Origin: Elusimicrobiota bacterium
GTDB lineage: Bacteria > Elusimicrobiota > Elusimicrobia > UBA1565 > UBA9628
Direction: 5' to 3'
DNA: 15,606 nt
Assembly: GCA_028871595.1 (NCBI GenBank)
Contig: JAGWMT010000052.1
Coordinates: forward strand, 1-15,606
Position numbers and translations under genes: made by a program. Shown piece by piece: positions 6,942 to 14,707 of the stretch. The notes beneath the pieces are model-generated. The model had not been told where the DNA came from, searched no databases, and saw only the letters and a list, made by a program, of their open reading frames with translations. The stretch's first letter is position 1. Each line of letters begins with the position of its first letter.

Positions 6942-9275
6942 ATGGCCGAGCCGCTGATCAGCACCGACGCGCCGCCGCCCCTGACTTCCATCAAGGAGCC
7001 GGGGCGCGTCGTCGTCTTCACGGGTCCGAAGGAAGGCGTCGGCAAGACCACGGCGTGCCTGAACCTCGCGCTGGCCTGGGCGGGGAGCCAGAACCGCAAG
7101 GTCGTCATCGTGCACATGGATCCGCTCTGTCGCAACGACCTGAATTTCGCCCTGGGCCTGAACCCGCCCTCCCTGGCGAGCATGACCCAGATGGTCGGTG
7201 AAAATCCCACCGGCGGCCTGGGCCGCCTGTTGAAAGGGCGTATTCCGATCTCGCAATGGGGCGTCGGCCTGCTGCCCCTGGCCAGCTCCCGGACGGAGTT
7301 CCTGAAGCTCTCGCCGAACGTGGTCATGAAGATCCTGGGGTCGCTGGCCGAGACCTATGATCTGTTCCTGGATGTGGATCCGTTCTTCCCCATGCAGATC
7401 TTTTCCTTCGATCTCGCGGACCTGATCTACTGGGTCTGCCTGCCCCAGCGTTCCCATTTCGAGGCGACGTATTCCTTGTTCAACGAGATCAAGGCGCTTC
7501 ATTTCGCCCTCGATAAATTCGAGATCGTGGTCAATCAGGCGAATCTTCCCGGCGCTCTCGCGCCGAAGGAGGTGGGGCGCTTCTTCCACGCCATGCAGAA
7601 GACCGTGTTGGCCTACATGCCCTGGGAGGACCTGATCCCGGAGTACGCGAACACCCAGAAGATCCTGGTCGTCGAGCAGCTGCAGAGCGATTGGGTCAAG
7701 TCCCTGCGCGTGCTTCTGGGGCGGACCATGGAGGTCAAGGCGACCGCCAAGCATTGGGAGAGCTCGATGGAGGCGGAGGAGTTCGGCGCCTCGGCGGATC
7801 TCCTGTGGAAGCCGTCCGCCTCGGCCGCCGCCCCGGCCGCCGAGAAGGGCACGACGATCTCGACCGCGCCGACGGGCCCTATCCCCGAATTCTGGGACGA
7901 TTTGAAGGGGAAGATGCACAAGCTCGTCGTCGGCGCCATGGAGACCGAGCGCATCCGGATTTCCGAGGACCCCAAGCTCAACGAGGAGAACCGGTCCAAA
8001 GTCGGCCAGATCATCGAGAACCTTCTCCAGCGCGAGTCGAACCTGGCGCTGTCGCGGACGCAGCGGGAGCAATTCGTCACCGAGCTGGTCGACGAGATCC
8101 TGGGTCTCGGCCCCCTGCAGGCTCTGCTGCGCGATCCCAGCATCAACGAGATCATGGTCAACGCGTTCGACAAGATCTACATCGAGCAGAAGGGACAGCT
8201 GGTCCTTCTTCCCATGCGCTTCCGCAACGACGAGCAGGTCGTGCAGGTGATCAAGCGCATCGTCGCGCCCGTCGGCCGCCGCATCGACGAATCAGTGCCG
8301 CTGGTGGACGCGCGTTTGAAGGACGGCTCGCGCGTGAACGCGATCATCGCGCCGCTGGCCGTCTCCGGCCCGACCTTGACCATCCGCCGCTTCTCGGCCA
8401 AGCCGTTCACCCACAAGCAGCTGATCGGCTTCGGCGCCTGCACCGAGGGCTTCATCGAGTTCCTGCGCGCCGCGGTCATCATCAAGAAGAATATATTGAT
8501 CTCCGGCGGCACCGGAACGGGAAAAACGACCTTTCTCAACATGCTCTCGAACTTCATCCCCGACGGCGAGCGCATCATCACCGTCGAGGACACGGCCGAG
8601 CTGCGCCTGCTCGCCGAGCATTGGATCCGTCTGGAGAGCCGTCCGCCGAACATCGAGGGCAAGGGCGAGATCACCATCCGGGACTTGATCAAGAACTGCC
8701 TGCGCATGCGTCCGGACCGGATCATCGTCGGCGAGTGCCGCGGCGGAGAATCGCTCGACATGCTCCAGGCGATGAACACGGGCCACGAGGGCTCCCTGGC
8801 GACTTTGCACGCGAACACCCCTTCCGACGCGATCTCGCGCCTGTCGGCGATGTGCCTGATGGCCGGCACCGATCTGCCGATGAACGTCCTCATCGACATG
8901 ATCTCCAGCGCCGTCAACCTGTTCATTCAGATCACCCGGTTCGCCGACGGCAAGCGCCGCGTCACCTACATCACCGAGTGCGTGGGCCGCGACGGCGTGC
9001 GCATCCTGACCAAGGACATCTTCCGTTTCGTCCAGACCTGGATGGACGAGAAGGGCACCAGCTACGGCTACTTCACCGCGTGCGACTACGTCCCGCGCTT
9101 CTACGAGGAGATCAAGCTGAAGGGGCTGCCGATCCCCAAGGAAGCGTTCATGAGCGAGCGCACCAAGAAGAAGAACGGTCTGCCCAACGCGATCGACGAC
9201 ATGCTGAAGGCGGGCCTGCCGGTGCCCGACGACGCCGAGGCCGTCGCGTTCGCGCACGGCTCGGGGGGGCATTGA
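6942..9275 (+). CDS. tadA: TadZ/CpaE-TadA/CpaF fusion: ParA/MinD-like domain joined to pilus secretion ATPase
   Basis: A 777-residue fusion. Residues ~20-265 are ParA/MinD-like, as in TadZ/CpaE: deviant Walker A GPKEGVGKTT (28-37, signature Lys30 kept), then VVIVHMDP and LFLDVDP strands. A Pro/Ala-rich linker follows (about 290-315). Residues ~330-700 are a TadA/CpaF hexameric ATPase: the N-domain GLGPLQALLRDPSINEIMVN, Walker A GGTGTGKTT (522-530), Asp box IITVEDTAEL (545-554), Walker B region RIIVGECRGGE (593-603) and His box HEGSLATLHAN (615-625). All catalytic motifs look intact. TadZ normally helps place the Tad machine at the pole and TadA powers pilus assembly, so the fusion would tie localisation to the motor. 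There is no separate cpaE here. The stop overlaps the next start by 1 nt (TGATG). Confidence 0.92.
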   Translation: MAEPLISTDAPPPLTSIKEPGRVVVFTGPKEGVGKTTACLNLALAWAGSQNRKVVIVHMDPLCRNDLNFALGLNPPSLASMTQMVGENPTGGLGRLLKGRIPISQWGVGLLPLASSRTEFLKLSPNVVMKILGSLAETYDLFLDVDPFFPMQIFSFDLADLIYWVCLPQRSHFEATYSLFNEIKALHFALDKFEIVVNQANLPGALAPKEVGRFFHAMQKTVLAYMPWEDLIPEYANTQKILVVEQLQSDWVKSLRVLLGRTMEVKATAKHWESSMEAEEFGASADLLWKPSASAAAPAAEKGTTISTAPTGPIPEFWDDLKGKMHKLVVGAMETERIRISEDPKLNEENRSKVGQIIENLLQRESNLALSRTQREQFVTELVDEILGLGPLQALLRDPSINEIMVNAFDKIYIEQKGQLVLLPMRFRNDEQVVQVIKRIVAPVGRRIDESVPLVDARLKDGSRVNAIIAPLAVSGPTLTIRRFSAKPFTHKQLIGFGACTEGFIEFLRAAVIIKKNILISGGTGTGKTTFLNMLSNFIPDGERIITVEDTAELRLLAEHWIRLESRPPNIEGKGEITIRDLIKNCLRMRPDRIIVGECRGGESLDMLQAMNTGHEGSLATLHANTPSDAISRLSAMCLMAGTDLPMNVLIDMISSAVNLFIQITRFADGKRRVTYITECVGRDGVRILTKDIFRFVQTWMDEKGTSYGYFTACDYVPRFYEEIKLKGLPIPKEAFMSERTKKKNGLPNAIDDMLKAGLPVPDDAEAVAFAHGSGGH

Positions 9276-10786
9276 TGCGGCGCGCGCTCCTCTCCGTCCT
9301 GTTGGCCGTGTGCGCGGCTCCGGCCGGCGCGCAGTTGTTCACGCGCCAGCAGGGAGAATTCCTGCTGGGCAAGAAGGACGGCGCCGAGACCAAGATCCAG
9401 ATCTTCTACCACTACTTCAAGAAGGACCGCGATCCCGGACTTCAGGTTCCGAAGTGGGTCGATCAGACGCTCGACCCCATGCTCAAGCACCCCGTCTGGC
9501 AGGACCCCGACGAGGGGATCCTCAACGAGGCCCAGCTCTGGCAGGCCCCGGTGTCGGTGCTCTACGAGTTCTTCGAGCTGGTCCGCAAAAGCTTTCCCGC
9601 CGATCCGTACGGCGGCCAGTTCATGCCGCCGGGCAACTTGATCCGCGATTACGAGGACAACCGCATCCGCTTTCAGATGTCCCTGGACCGCCTGGTCCGC
9701 GCGCGCCTGGGCAACTCGCTGGACGGCCGCGGCCGCGCCGTCCTGGCGCATTTCGAGCTGATCAACAAGCAGATGGACAGCGTGATGGACGGGCTGATCA
9801 ACGGCAATACCGAGCGCTACCGGGACGCGGTGATCGGAATCGGCGCGCTCAGCAACGCCTCGTTCGAGGTCCTGCAATCCGATCCCCGCGGTTACGCCCC
9901 GCCCGCTCAGCCCGACGGCCCCGCGCGCGCCATGGCGCTGCTCTTCTTCATGATGGGCATCGGCTGCATGTTCCTCGGCGGCTACTTCGTCGGCACCCTC
10001 AACGAGGACAAGATCCTCAAGATGGCCGAGGACTATAAGGCCAAGGCGAAGGAATGGGCGCACGAGTACGAGCGCCAGTTCATCGTCATCAAGATTCATT
10101 GGCTCGTCGGCGTGCCGATCGGCGTCGGCGTCCTGATGGGGCTGCTCACGTTCGATCCCTTCGGATTCCTGATCTTCACCGGCTTCGGCGTCTACGCGGG
10201 CCTGACGCTTCCGGGCTGGCTTCTGCGCAACATCCGCTTCAAACGCGGCATGCAATGCGAGGCCCAGTTGATGGACGCGATGATCCTCATGTCGAACGGC
10301 CTGAAATCGGGCATCGACCTGATCGGCTGCATCGAGATGGTGACGAAGGACTGCACTCCGCCGATCTCCGAGGAGTTCGGGCTTTGCCTGAAGAACTACC
10401 ATCTGGGAACGGCGCTGGAGAAGGCCTTGGAGGGCGTGGAGGAGCGGGTGCAGAGCCGCCTGCTCTCCTACATGATCAAGGCCATCGTCATCCAGCGTTC
10501 CGTCGGCGGAAACCTGACCAAGATCTTCGACCGCATCGTGGAGAACATCCGCGAGGAGTCGAAGCTGGCTGAAAAGACGGCCGCGATGACGGCGCAGCAG
10601 CGCATCCAGGCCATCGTCGTCGGCGTGATGCCTTGGATCATGCTGGTCATCATGTTCTGCTTCCAGCCGGGGCCCATGAAGGACTTCTATTTCTCGCCGC
10701 TCGGCTTCTTCACGCTGCTCTTCTGCACCATCTGGATCGGAATCGGCATGAAAATCGTCAATAAACTCGGTGACATCAGCGTCTGA
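9275..10786 (+). CDS. tadB: TadB-like inner-membrane platform protein with signal peptide and N-terminal periplasmic domain
   Basis: A 503-residue protein. The C-terminal half is TadB-like: membrane helices near 218-240, 273-292, 295-315, 445-463 and 475-495, with a cytoplasmic T2SSF domain between about 320 and 445 (AQLMDAMILMSNGLKSGIDL, GTALEKALEGVEERV, SVGGNLTKIFDRI). Ahead of it is an unusual extension: a signal peptide (1-19, LLSVLLAVCAAPAGA) and a ~195-residue helical, soluble-looking region (20-215) I do not recognise. TadB is usually around 300 residues. If the signal peptide is cleaved, the extension is periplasmic and the helix at 218-240 brings the chain back in, leaving the T2SSF domain cytoplasmic as expected. 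ATG 9275 overlaps the preceding stop by 1 nt, supporting this start and coupled translation with the ATPase. Confidence 0.88.
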   Translation: MRRALLSVLLAVCAAPAGAQLFTRQQGEFLLGKKDGAETKIQIFYHYFKKDRDPGLQVPKWVDQTLDPMLKHPVWQDPDEGILNEAQLWQAPVSVLYEFFELVRKSFPADPYGGQFMPPGNLIRDYEDNRIRFQMSLDRLVRARLGNSLDGRGRAVLAHFELINKQMDSVMDGLINGNTERYRDAVIGIGALSNASFEVLQSDPRGYAPPAQPDGPARAMALLFFMMGIGCMFLGGYFVGTLNEDKILKMAEDYKAKAKEWAHEYERQFIVIKIHWLVGVPIGVGVLMGLLTFDPFGFLIFTGFGVYAGLTLPGWLLRNIRFKRGMQCEAQLMDAMILMSNGLKSGIDLIGCIEMVTKDCTPPISEEFGLCLKNYHLGTALEKALEGVEERVQSRLLSYMIKAIVIQRSVGGNLTKIFDRIVENIREESKLAEKTAAMTAQQRIQAIVVGVMPWIMLVIMFCFQPGPMKDFYFSPLGFFTLLFCTIWIGIGMKIVNKLGDISV

Positions 10787-10787
10787 T

Positions 10788-11696
10788 ATGGGACCCATCG
10801 ACCCGCAGGTTCATTGGTTCTTGTTCGCCATCGCCTTCCTCGGGTCGGCGGCGGCGTACACGGCCGTCAGCCGCATGTTCGCCCCGCCCCCGGATCAGGA
10901 CGACAGCGACCTTTCGAAGTTGGCCAAGAAAGAGGTCGGAACCTCCAGCGCGTTCTCCGGCCTGAACCCCAACGGCGGGATGATCGACCGCCTGGACTTG
11001 TTCCTCCTCAAAACCCTCCATCTCGATGTGAAGATCGAGGAGTTGCATATGATGCTGGGCCGTCCGCAGAAGCCCACGCCTCTCGATATTCTGCACCTCA
11101 AAGAGGCGTTCGCGGCGGGGTTCGGAGTGGGCGCGGCCTACCTTTCGGGTCAGCCGGCCATGATCCTGTTCGGCGTCGCCGGCTTCTTCGTCCCCGATTC
11201 GATCTTCAACGGCCGGGTCCGTACCCGTCAGGCCGACATCATGCGCAACTTCCCGACCATGGTGGACTTGATGGCTTTGACCATCGAGGCCGGCCTGGAC
11301 TACATGGCGGCCATCGAGCGCATCCTCAAGAACATCCGCCCCGACCAGCGCACCGAGCTGGAGAAGGAGCTGGAGAAGATGGTCAACGAGGTCCAGCTCG
11401 GCTACACCCGCCGCGACGCCTTGAAGCGCCTGGCCATGCGCACCGGCATACCGGAGATACGCTCCTTCGTGGGCCTCATCATCCAATCCGACGAACTCGG
11501 CACCAGCCTGGTCGAACTCCTGCGCAACTACGCGGCGGATATGCGCTTCCGCCGCCTCAACAAGGCGGAGAAGCTGGCCGCTCAGGCGGCGACCAAGATG
11601 CTGATCCCGCTGTTCATCTTCATTTTCCCGACCGTGTTCATCATGATGCTGGCGCCGATGATCAAGGGCCTGATGGCGGGAGGCCTTGGATTCTGA
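10788..11696 (+). CDS. tadC: TadC-like inner-membrane platform protein
   Basis: A 302-residue protein with a membrane helix at 10-28, a variable linker, helices around 105-140 and 270-292, and a T2SSF domain at about 155-280 (NFPTMVDLMALTIEAGLDYMAAIERI, EVQLGYTRRDALKRLAMRTG, FVGLIIQSDELGTSLVELLRNYA, RRLNKAEKLAAQA). The LGTSLVELLR and EKLAAQAATKML segments are typical of TadC. TadB and TadC are thought to form the inner-membrane platform that couples TadA to pilin polymerisation. ATG 10788 is one base after the tadB stop; an in-frame GTG at 10770 would overlap tadB and is less likely. The stop overlaps the next ATG (TGATGA). Confidence 0.92.
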   Translation: MGPIDPQVHWFLFAIAFLGSAAAYTAVSRMFAPPPDQDDSDLSKLAKKEVGTSSAFSGLNPNGGMIDRLDLFLLKTLHLDVKIEELHMMLGRPQKPTPLDILHLKEAFAAGFGVGAAYLSGQPAMILFGVAGFFVPDSIFNGRVRTRQADIMRNFPTMVDLMALTIEAGLDYMAAIERILKNIRPDQRTELEKELEKMVNEVQLGYTRRDALKRLAMRTGIPEIRSFVGLIIQSDELGTSLVELLRNYAADMRFRRLNKAEKLAAQAATKMLIPLFIFIFPTVFIMMLAPMIKGLMAGGLGF

Positions 11697-13060
11697 TGAA
11701 CGCGCGCTCCTGGGCCGTCGTCCTGCTCTTGGCCGCCGGCTCCGCCCGCGCCCAGGACGCGTCCGCCCCGAAGGTCAAGGAGACGGACGGCCTGTTCCTT
11801 GACATGTCCAAGCTGAACCTCGGGACGGTCACCTCGGACGACGATAAAAAGAAATACATCTACACGATCCAGCTGGAGAAGGCGCGCCTGACGCGCAAGA
11901 CGCTCAAGATCGTCTACGAGAACGCGTTCGACCTCTACAAGGAGGGGCGTTTCGAGGAATCCAACGAACTGACCCGCAAAATCCTGGCCATCGATCCCGG
12001 CTACGAGGACGCCTCCATCCTCAACCGCGCGACGCTGGACCTCAAGGGTTCGGTCGCGCCGCGGGTGTCCGAGCGCCATATGCTCGCGGACCGGTTCGAG
12101 GAGGGCATGTCCCTCTACCGCCAAGGCCGGCTGGCCGAGGCCGCCGAGAAATGGGACGAGGTGTCCAAGCTGTCCCCCGGGAATTTGAAGGCGCGCTACT
12201 GGCTGCGCAAGGCCTGGGGCGAAATGGCCGACGAGCATTTCCGGCGCGGTCAGCGCGCCTACAAGCAGCACCGCCTGCGCGAGGCGCTCGATCAATGGTA
12301 CGCCGCTCTGGTTCTCAACCCTCGCTACCCGCGGCTCACGGCCGCGATCGCGAAGGTCGAGGCCGAGGCCCGCGAGCAGGACGCCAACGAGAAGCTGCAG
12401 ACCGCCCTGAACCTTTACAGCCAAGGCCTGGTCCTCGAATCCTTGAAGATGCTCGATCTCGTCCTCGAGGCCGGTCCGGGCAACGTCAAGGCTCAGAAGC
12501 TTCAGGCGGAAATCCGAGCGGAGGTCGCCAATCAGCACGTCGCCGAGGGCCGCCGTCTCTACGAATCGCGCCAATACGACAAGGCCATCGGCGAATGGAA
12601 GGCCGCCGTCGATTACGGGTACGACCCGAAGGCCTCCGATCAGTTGGTCGCCCGGGCCAAGGAGCAGATCCGCCGCGAGGAAGCGGCGAAAAAGCGCGCC
12701 GTCGAGGTCGCGAAGGAGCGCGCGGAAGACAATAAGAAGAAGGCCGAGGAGGAGGCGAAAGCCGACGCCGACGCCAAGAAGAAGGCCGAGGAGGACAAGG
12801 CGAAGGCCGACGCCGACGCGAAAGCCGCCGCCGCCGCGGGCCAGCAGACCCCCGCCGCCGCCGCGACTCCCGCGGGCATCTCCGACAGCGCTCGCCAGCA
12901 ATCCCAGCAGGCTTATTTGGAAGGGGTGATCTTCTACCAGAAGGGCGACTACGAGAAGGCGCGCGACAAGTGGATCCACGCCAAGCAGCTCGACCCCAGC
13001 AACATCGACGCGGCCGCCGGCATCGAGAAGATCGAGAAGCTGTACGGCGCGGGGCAGTAG
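11696..13060 (+). CDS. Secreted TPR-repeat protein with charged alpha-helical segment (TadD position)
   Basis: A 454-residue protein with a signal peptide (1-19, VVLLLAAGSARA) and TPR-like helical pairs near residues 73-106, 130-164, 180-212, 230-264 and 278-308, e.g. AFDLYKEGRFEESNELTRKIL, GMSLYRQGRLAEAAEKWDEV and GRRLYESRQYDKAIGEWKAA. A Lys/Glu/Ala-rich stretch (about 318-375) probably forms a long single helix or coiled coil; an Ala/Pro linker (376-396) and a last TPR (404-440, AYLEGVIFYQKGDYEKARDKWIHAKQLDPSN) follow. In Tad loci the TPR lipoprotein TadD is needed for secretin assembly. This protein has no lipobox, so equivalence to TadD rests on position and TPRs only. ATG 11696 overlaps the tadC stop. 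Confidence 0.8.
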   Translation: MNARSWAVVLLLAAGSARAQDASAPKVKETDGLFLDMSKLNLGTVTSDDDKKKYIYTIQLEKARLTRKTLKIVYENAFDLYKEGRFEESNELTRKILAIDPGYEDASILNRATLDLKGSVAPRVSERHMLADRFEEGMSLYRQGRLAEAAEKWDEVSKLSPGNLKARYWLRKAWGEMADEHFRRGQRAYKQHRLREALDQWYAALVLNPRYPRLTAAIAKVEAEAREQDANEKLQTALNLYSQGLVLESLKMLDLVLEAGPGNVKAQKLQAEIRAEVANQHVAEGRRLYESRQYDKAIGEWKAAVDYGYDPKASDQLVARAKEQIRREEAAKKRAVEVAKERAEDNKKKAEEEAKADADAKKKAEEDKAKADADAKAAAAAGQQTPAAAATPAGISDSARQQSQQAYLEGVIFYQKGDYEKARDKWIHAKQLDPSNIDAAAGIEKIEKLYGAGQ

Positions 13061-13063
13061 GCG

Positions 13064-14185
13064 ATGAGGCTCGCCGCGAAGTGGTTCCTGTGGTTCACCG
13101 GGATCGGCATTTACGTGATGTTCCTGGGCGGAATTTTCTACTACAACCTCTTCAAGTGGACCTTCGACGAGAAGCTCAAGCAGGAATCCATCGACATCGT
13201 CCGTCTTTACGCGCCTTCCTTGATCGACGGCTTGGCCCGCAATCAGAGCGCGATCACGATGAACGAACTGGACATCGTGACCCGCCTGTCCAAGGACGAC
13301 CGCATCGCCTCGTTGCTGTACTTGAATAAGTACGGCGAGGTGCGCTGGTTCAAGGACGGGAGCATGATCTCGAAGACTTTCGACGACTTCACCCACCAGA
13401 TCAGCCTGCCGACCGACGCCATCGAGCAGGCCTGGCTGGCGAAGACGCCGATCGTGCGCGCCGTCCCCAATCTGCCGCTGTACGACATCGCCATCCCCCT
13501 GGCCCTGCGCGGCGACGTGCTGGGCATCCTCAATCTTCAGGTCAGCCGCGAGGGCGTGGTCAAGGTCATCAACAAGGCCATGAACAAGTACGCCGTCGGC
13601 GCGGTGGGGGTGCTGCTGCTTCTGGGCATACCCCTGTACTTCTTCCTGCATCATTTCGTGATCAATCCGCTGCTCAATCTCCGGGACGCCATCGAATCCA
13701 TCTCGTTCAAGAATTTGGAGCTCAAATTCGCCTCCCCGAACGACGAGATCGGGGAGCTGTCCGGGGTGATCGGCATCTTCCTATCCAAGGTGAAGGCGGA
13801 GATCGCCAACTCCATGGTCAAGGAGAAACAGCGCGGCGTCGCCGAGGCGAGGTGGTGGGAGTCCATTTTGAAGGCGGTGGTCGCCAAGAACCACCGGGCG
13901 ATCGTCGTCGACGAGGACAACAGCGTCCTGTTCACGAACTTCCCCGTCACCGGGACCGTCACCACGGACGGAAAACTGCACCTCCTGGACGTGATCGACA
14001 GCCAGCAGCAGGACGTTCTGCGCCTGGTCAGCGTCGCCTTGGACCGACCCAACCAAGTCGTCGAAGCGGACACCATGTTCCGCTCCGAGCCGTGCCACGT
14101 GAAGGCCGTCCATCTGGACGAGGACGGCGAGACGAAGCGCACGCTGATCCTGTTCGAGCCCAAGACCGCCGGCGTCCGTCTCTAG
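13064..14185 (+). CDS. Membrane sensor with HAMP and PAS-like domain, no kinase domain
   Basis: A 373-residue protein: membrane helix at about 7-27, a periplasmic sensing region (28-175, ending DIAIPLALRGDVLGILNLQVSREGV as in single-CACHE-like sensors), a second helix (176-197), and a HAMP domain at about 195-248 (PLLNLRDAIESISFKNLELKF, then DEIGELSGVIGIFL). A PAS-like fold follows at about 265-365 (ILKAVVAKNHRAIVVDEDNSVLFTNF, then CHVKAVHLDEDGETKRTLILFEP). No histidine-kinase, GGDEF, EAL, phosphatase or chemoreceptor signalling domain follows; the protein stops after the PAS-like part. It lies 3 nt after the TPR gene and so is probably cotranscribed with the pilus operon. It may signal by protein contact. 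The domain calls are by pattern and the PAS assignment is tentative. Confidence 0.75.
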   Translation: MRLAAKWFLWFTGIGIYVMFLGGIFYYNLFKWTFDEKLKQESIDIVRLYAPSLIDGLARNQSAITMNELDIVTRLSKDDRIASLLYLNKYGEVRWFKDGSMISKTFDDFTHQISLPTDAIEQAWLAKTPIVRAVPNLPLYDIAIPLALRGDVLGILNLQVSREGVVKVINKAMNKYAVGAVGVLLLLGIPLYFFLHHFVINPLLNLRDAIESISFKNLELKFASPNDEIGELSGVIGIFLSKVKAEIANSMVKEKQRGVAEARWWESILKAVVAKNHRAIVVDEDNSVLFTNFPVTGTVTTDGKLHLLDVIDSQQQDVLRLVSVALDRPNQVVEADTMFRSEPCHVKAVHLDEDGETKRTLILFEPKTAGVRL

Positions 14186-14202
14186 GCCGGCTCCCGCCGC
14201 TC

Positions 14203-14231
14203 TTGTGTTCCCGGTTTTCTTCTGTTAAGCT
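14203..14231 (+). promoter_or_regulatory. Weak candidate promoter upstream of small membrane protein gene
   Basis: TTGTGT (14203-14208), 17 nt, then TAAGCT (14226-14231) lies in the 83-nt gap after the sensor gene, a T-rich stretch unlike the flanking coding DNA. Matches to consensus are modest, and TACGAT at 14231-14236 is a competing -10. The gap is the only one of this size in the second half of the window, so a new transcript may start here. Confidence 0.3.
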
Positions 14232-14256
14232 ACGATCCTCACAGGCGTCGTCACCC

Positions 14257-14263
14257 AAGGAGA
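14257..14263 (+). promoter_or_regulatory. Strong ribosome binding site of small membrane protein gene
   Basis: AAGGAGA lies 5 nt before ATG 14269. It fixes this start although the frame stays open far upstream inside the sensor gene. Confidence 0.8.
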
Positions 14264-14268
14264 CCGGC

Positions 14269-14700
14269 ATGAGCTATCGAGTCAAGCGGATCGACCCGTA
14301 CTGGATCAAGAACCCCGTCCTTCCCGTCGTCGCGATCGCCGGCGTCCTGGCGGCGCTGGGCCTGGTGACGCACGACATGGTGCCCTTGGCCATCGTCTCT
14401 GCGGTGATCGGCGGCTTGGCCGTCATTCTGGCCACCCAGCCGGCCGTTTCGGCGGTCCTGGGGACCTTGGGCTTTATCGGGGGCCTCACCACCTTCGTGC
14501 TGGTGCCCAACTCCCAGAACGCGGCGATGACTTTGCCCCTGAAGCTCCTCTCCACGGTGCTGTTCACTTTGTTCTACACGGTCCTGATGGACGGCGTCGT
14601 ACTCTTGATCGCCGTCCTCTACAACCTCTTCGCCGGTGCCATCGGACTCGGCGGCCTGCGCCTCGATCTTGAGGACGACGGCGCCGAGGGCGGGGCTTAA
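14269..14700 (+). CDS. Small multi-pass membrane protein of unknown function
   Basis: A 143-residue protein with a short basic N-terminus (MSYRVKRIDPYWIKNP) and hydrophobic helices around residues 17-34, 38-56, 60-79 and 91-126, the last long enough for two passes. An acidic Gly-rich tail follows (RLDLEDDGAEGGA). I do not recognise a family and see no catalytic motif. The strong AAGGAGA ribosome binding site and good spacing support expression. It ends 7 nt before the winged-helix regulator gene, so the two are likely cotranscribed. A role as membrane partner of the regulators on either side is possible but unproven. Confidence 0.75.
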   Translation: MSYRVKRIDPYWIKNPVLPVVAIAGVLAALGLVTHDMVPLAIVSAVIGGLAVILATQPAVSAVLGTLGFIGGLTTFVLVPNSQNAAMTLPLKLLSTVLFTLFYTVLMDGVVLLIAVLYNLFAGAIGLGGLRLDLEDDGAEGGA

Positions 14701-14707
14701 GACCGGG

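Noticed and set aside
10770..10787. GTG start for tadC overlapping tadB
   Set aside because: ATG 10788, one base after the tadB stop, gives a normal TadC N-terminus; the extra six residues add nothing recognisable.
9101..10798. Long antisense reading frame opposite tadB (565 codons)
   Set aside because: Shadow of tadB; its composition is rich in Asp/His/Glu/Val/Leu and shows no motif.
11582..13654. Long antisense reading frame (690 codons)
   Set aside because: It lies opposite tadC, the TPR gene and the sensor, all of which have clear domains; its composition is Leu/Gly/Val/Arg-rich shadow sequence.
14186..14225. Possible terminator after the sensor gene
   Set aside because: Only a 4-bp CCGG pairing precedes a T-rich stretch; the stem is too short and CCGG is self-complementary by itself.
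13852..14268. Upstream in-frame extension of the small membrane protein
   Set aside because: It overlaps the sensor gene, has shadow-like Arg/Pro/Gly-rich composition, and the strong ribosome binding site points to ATG 14269.
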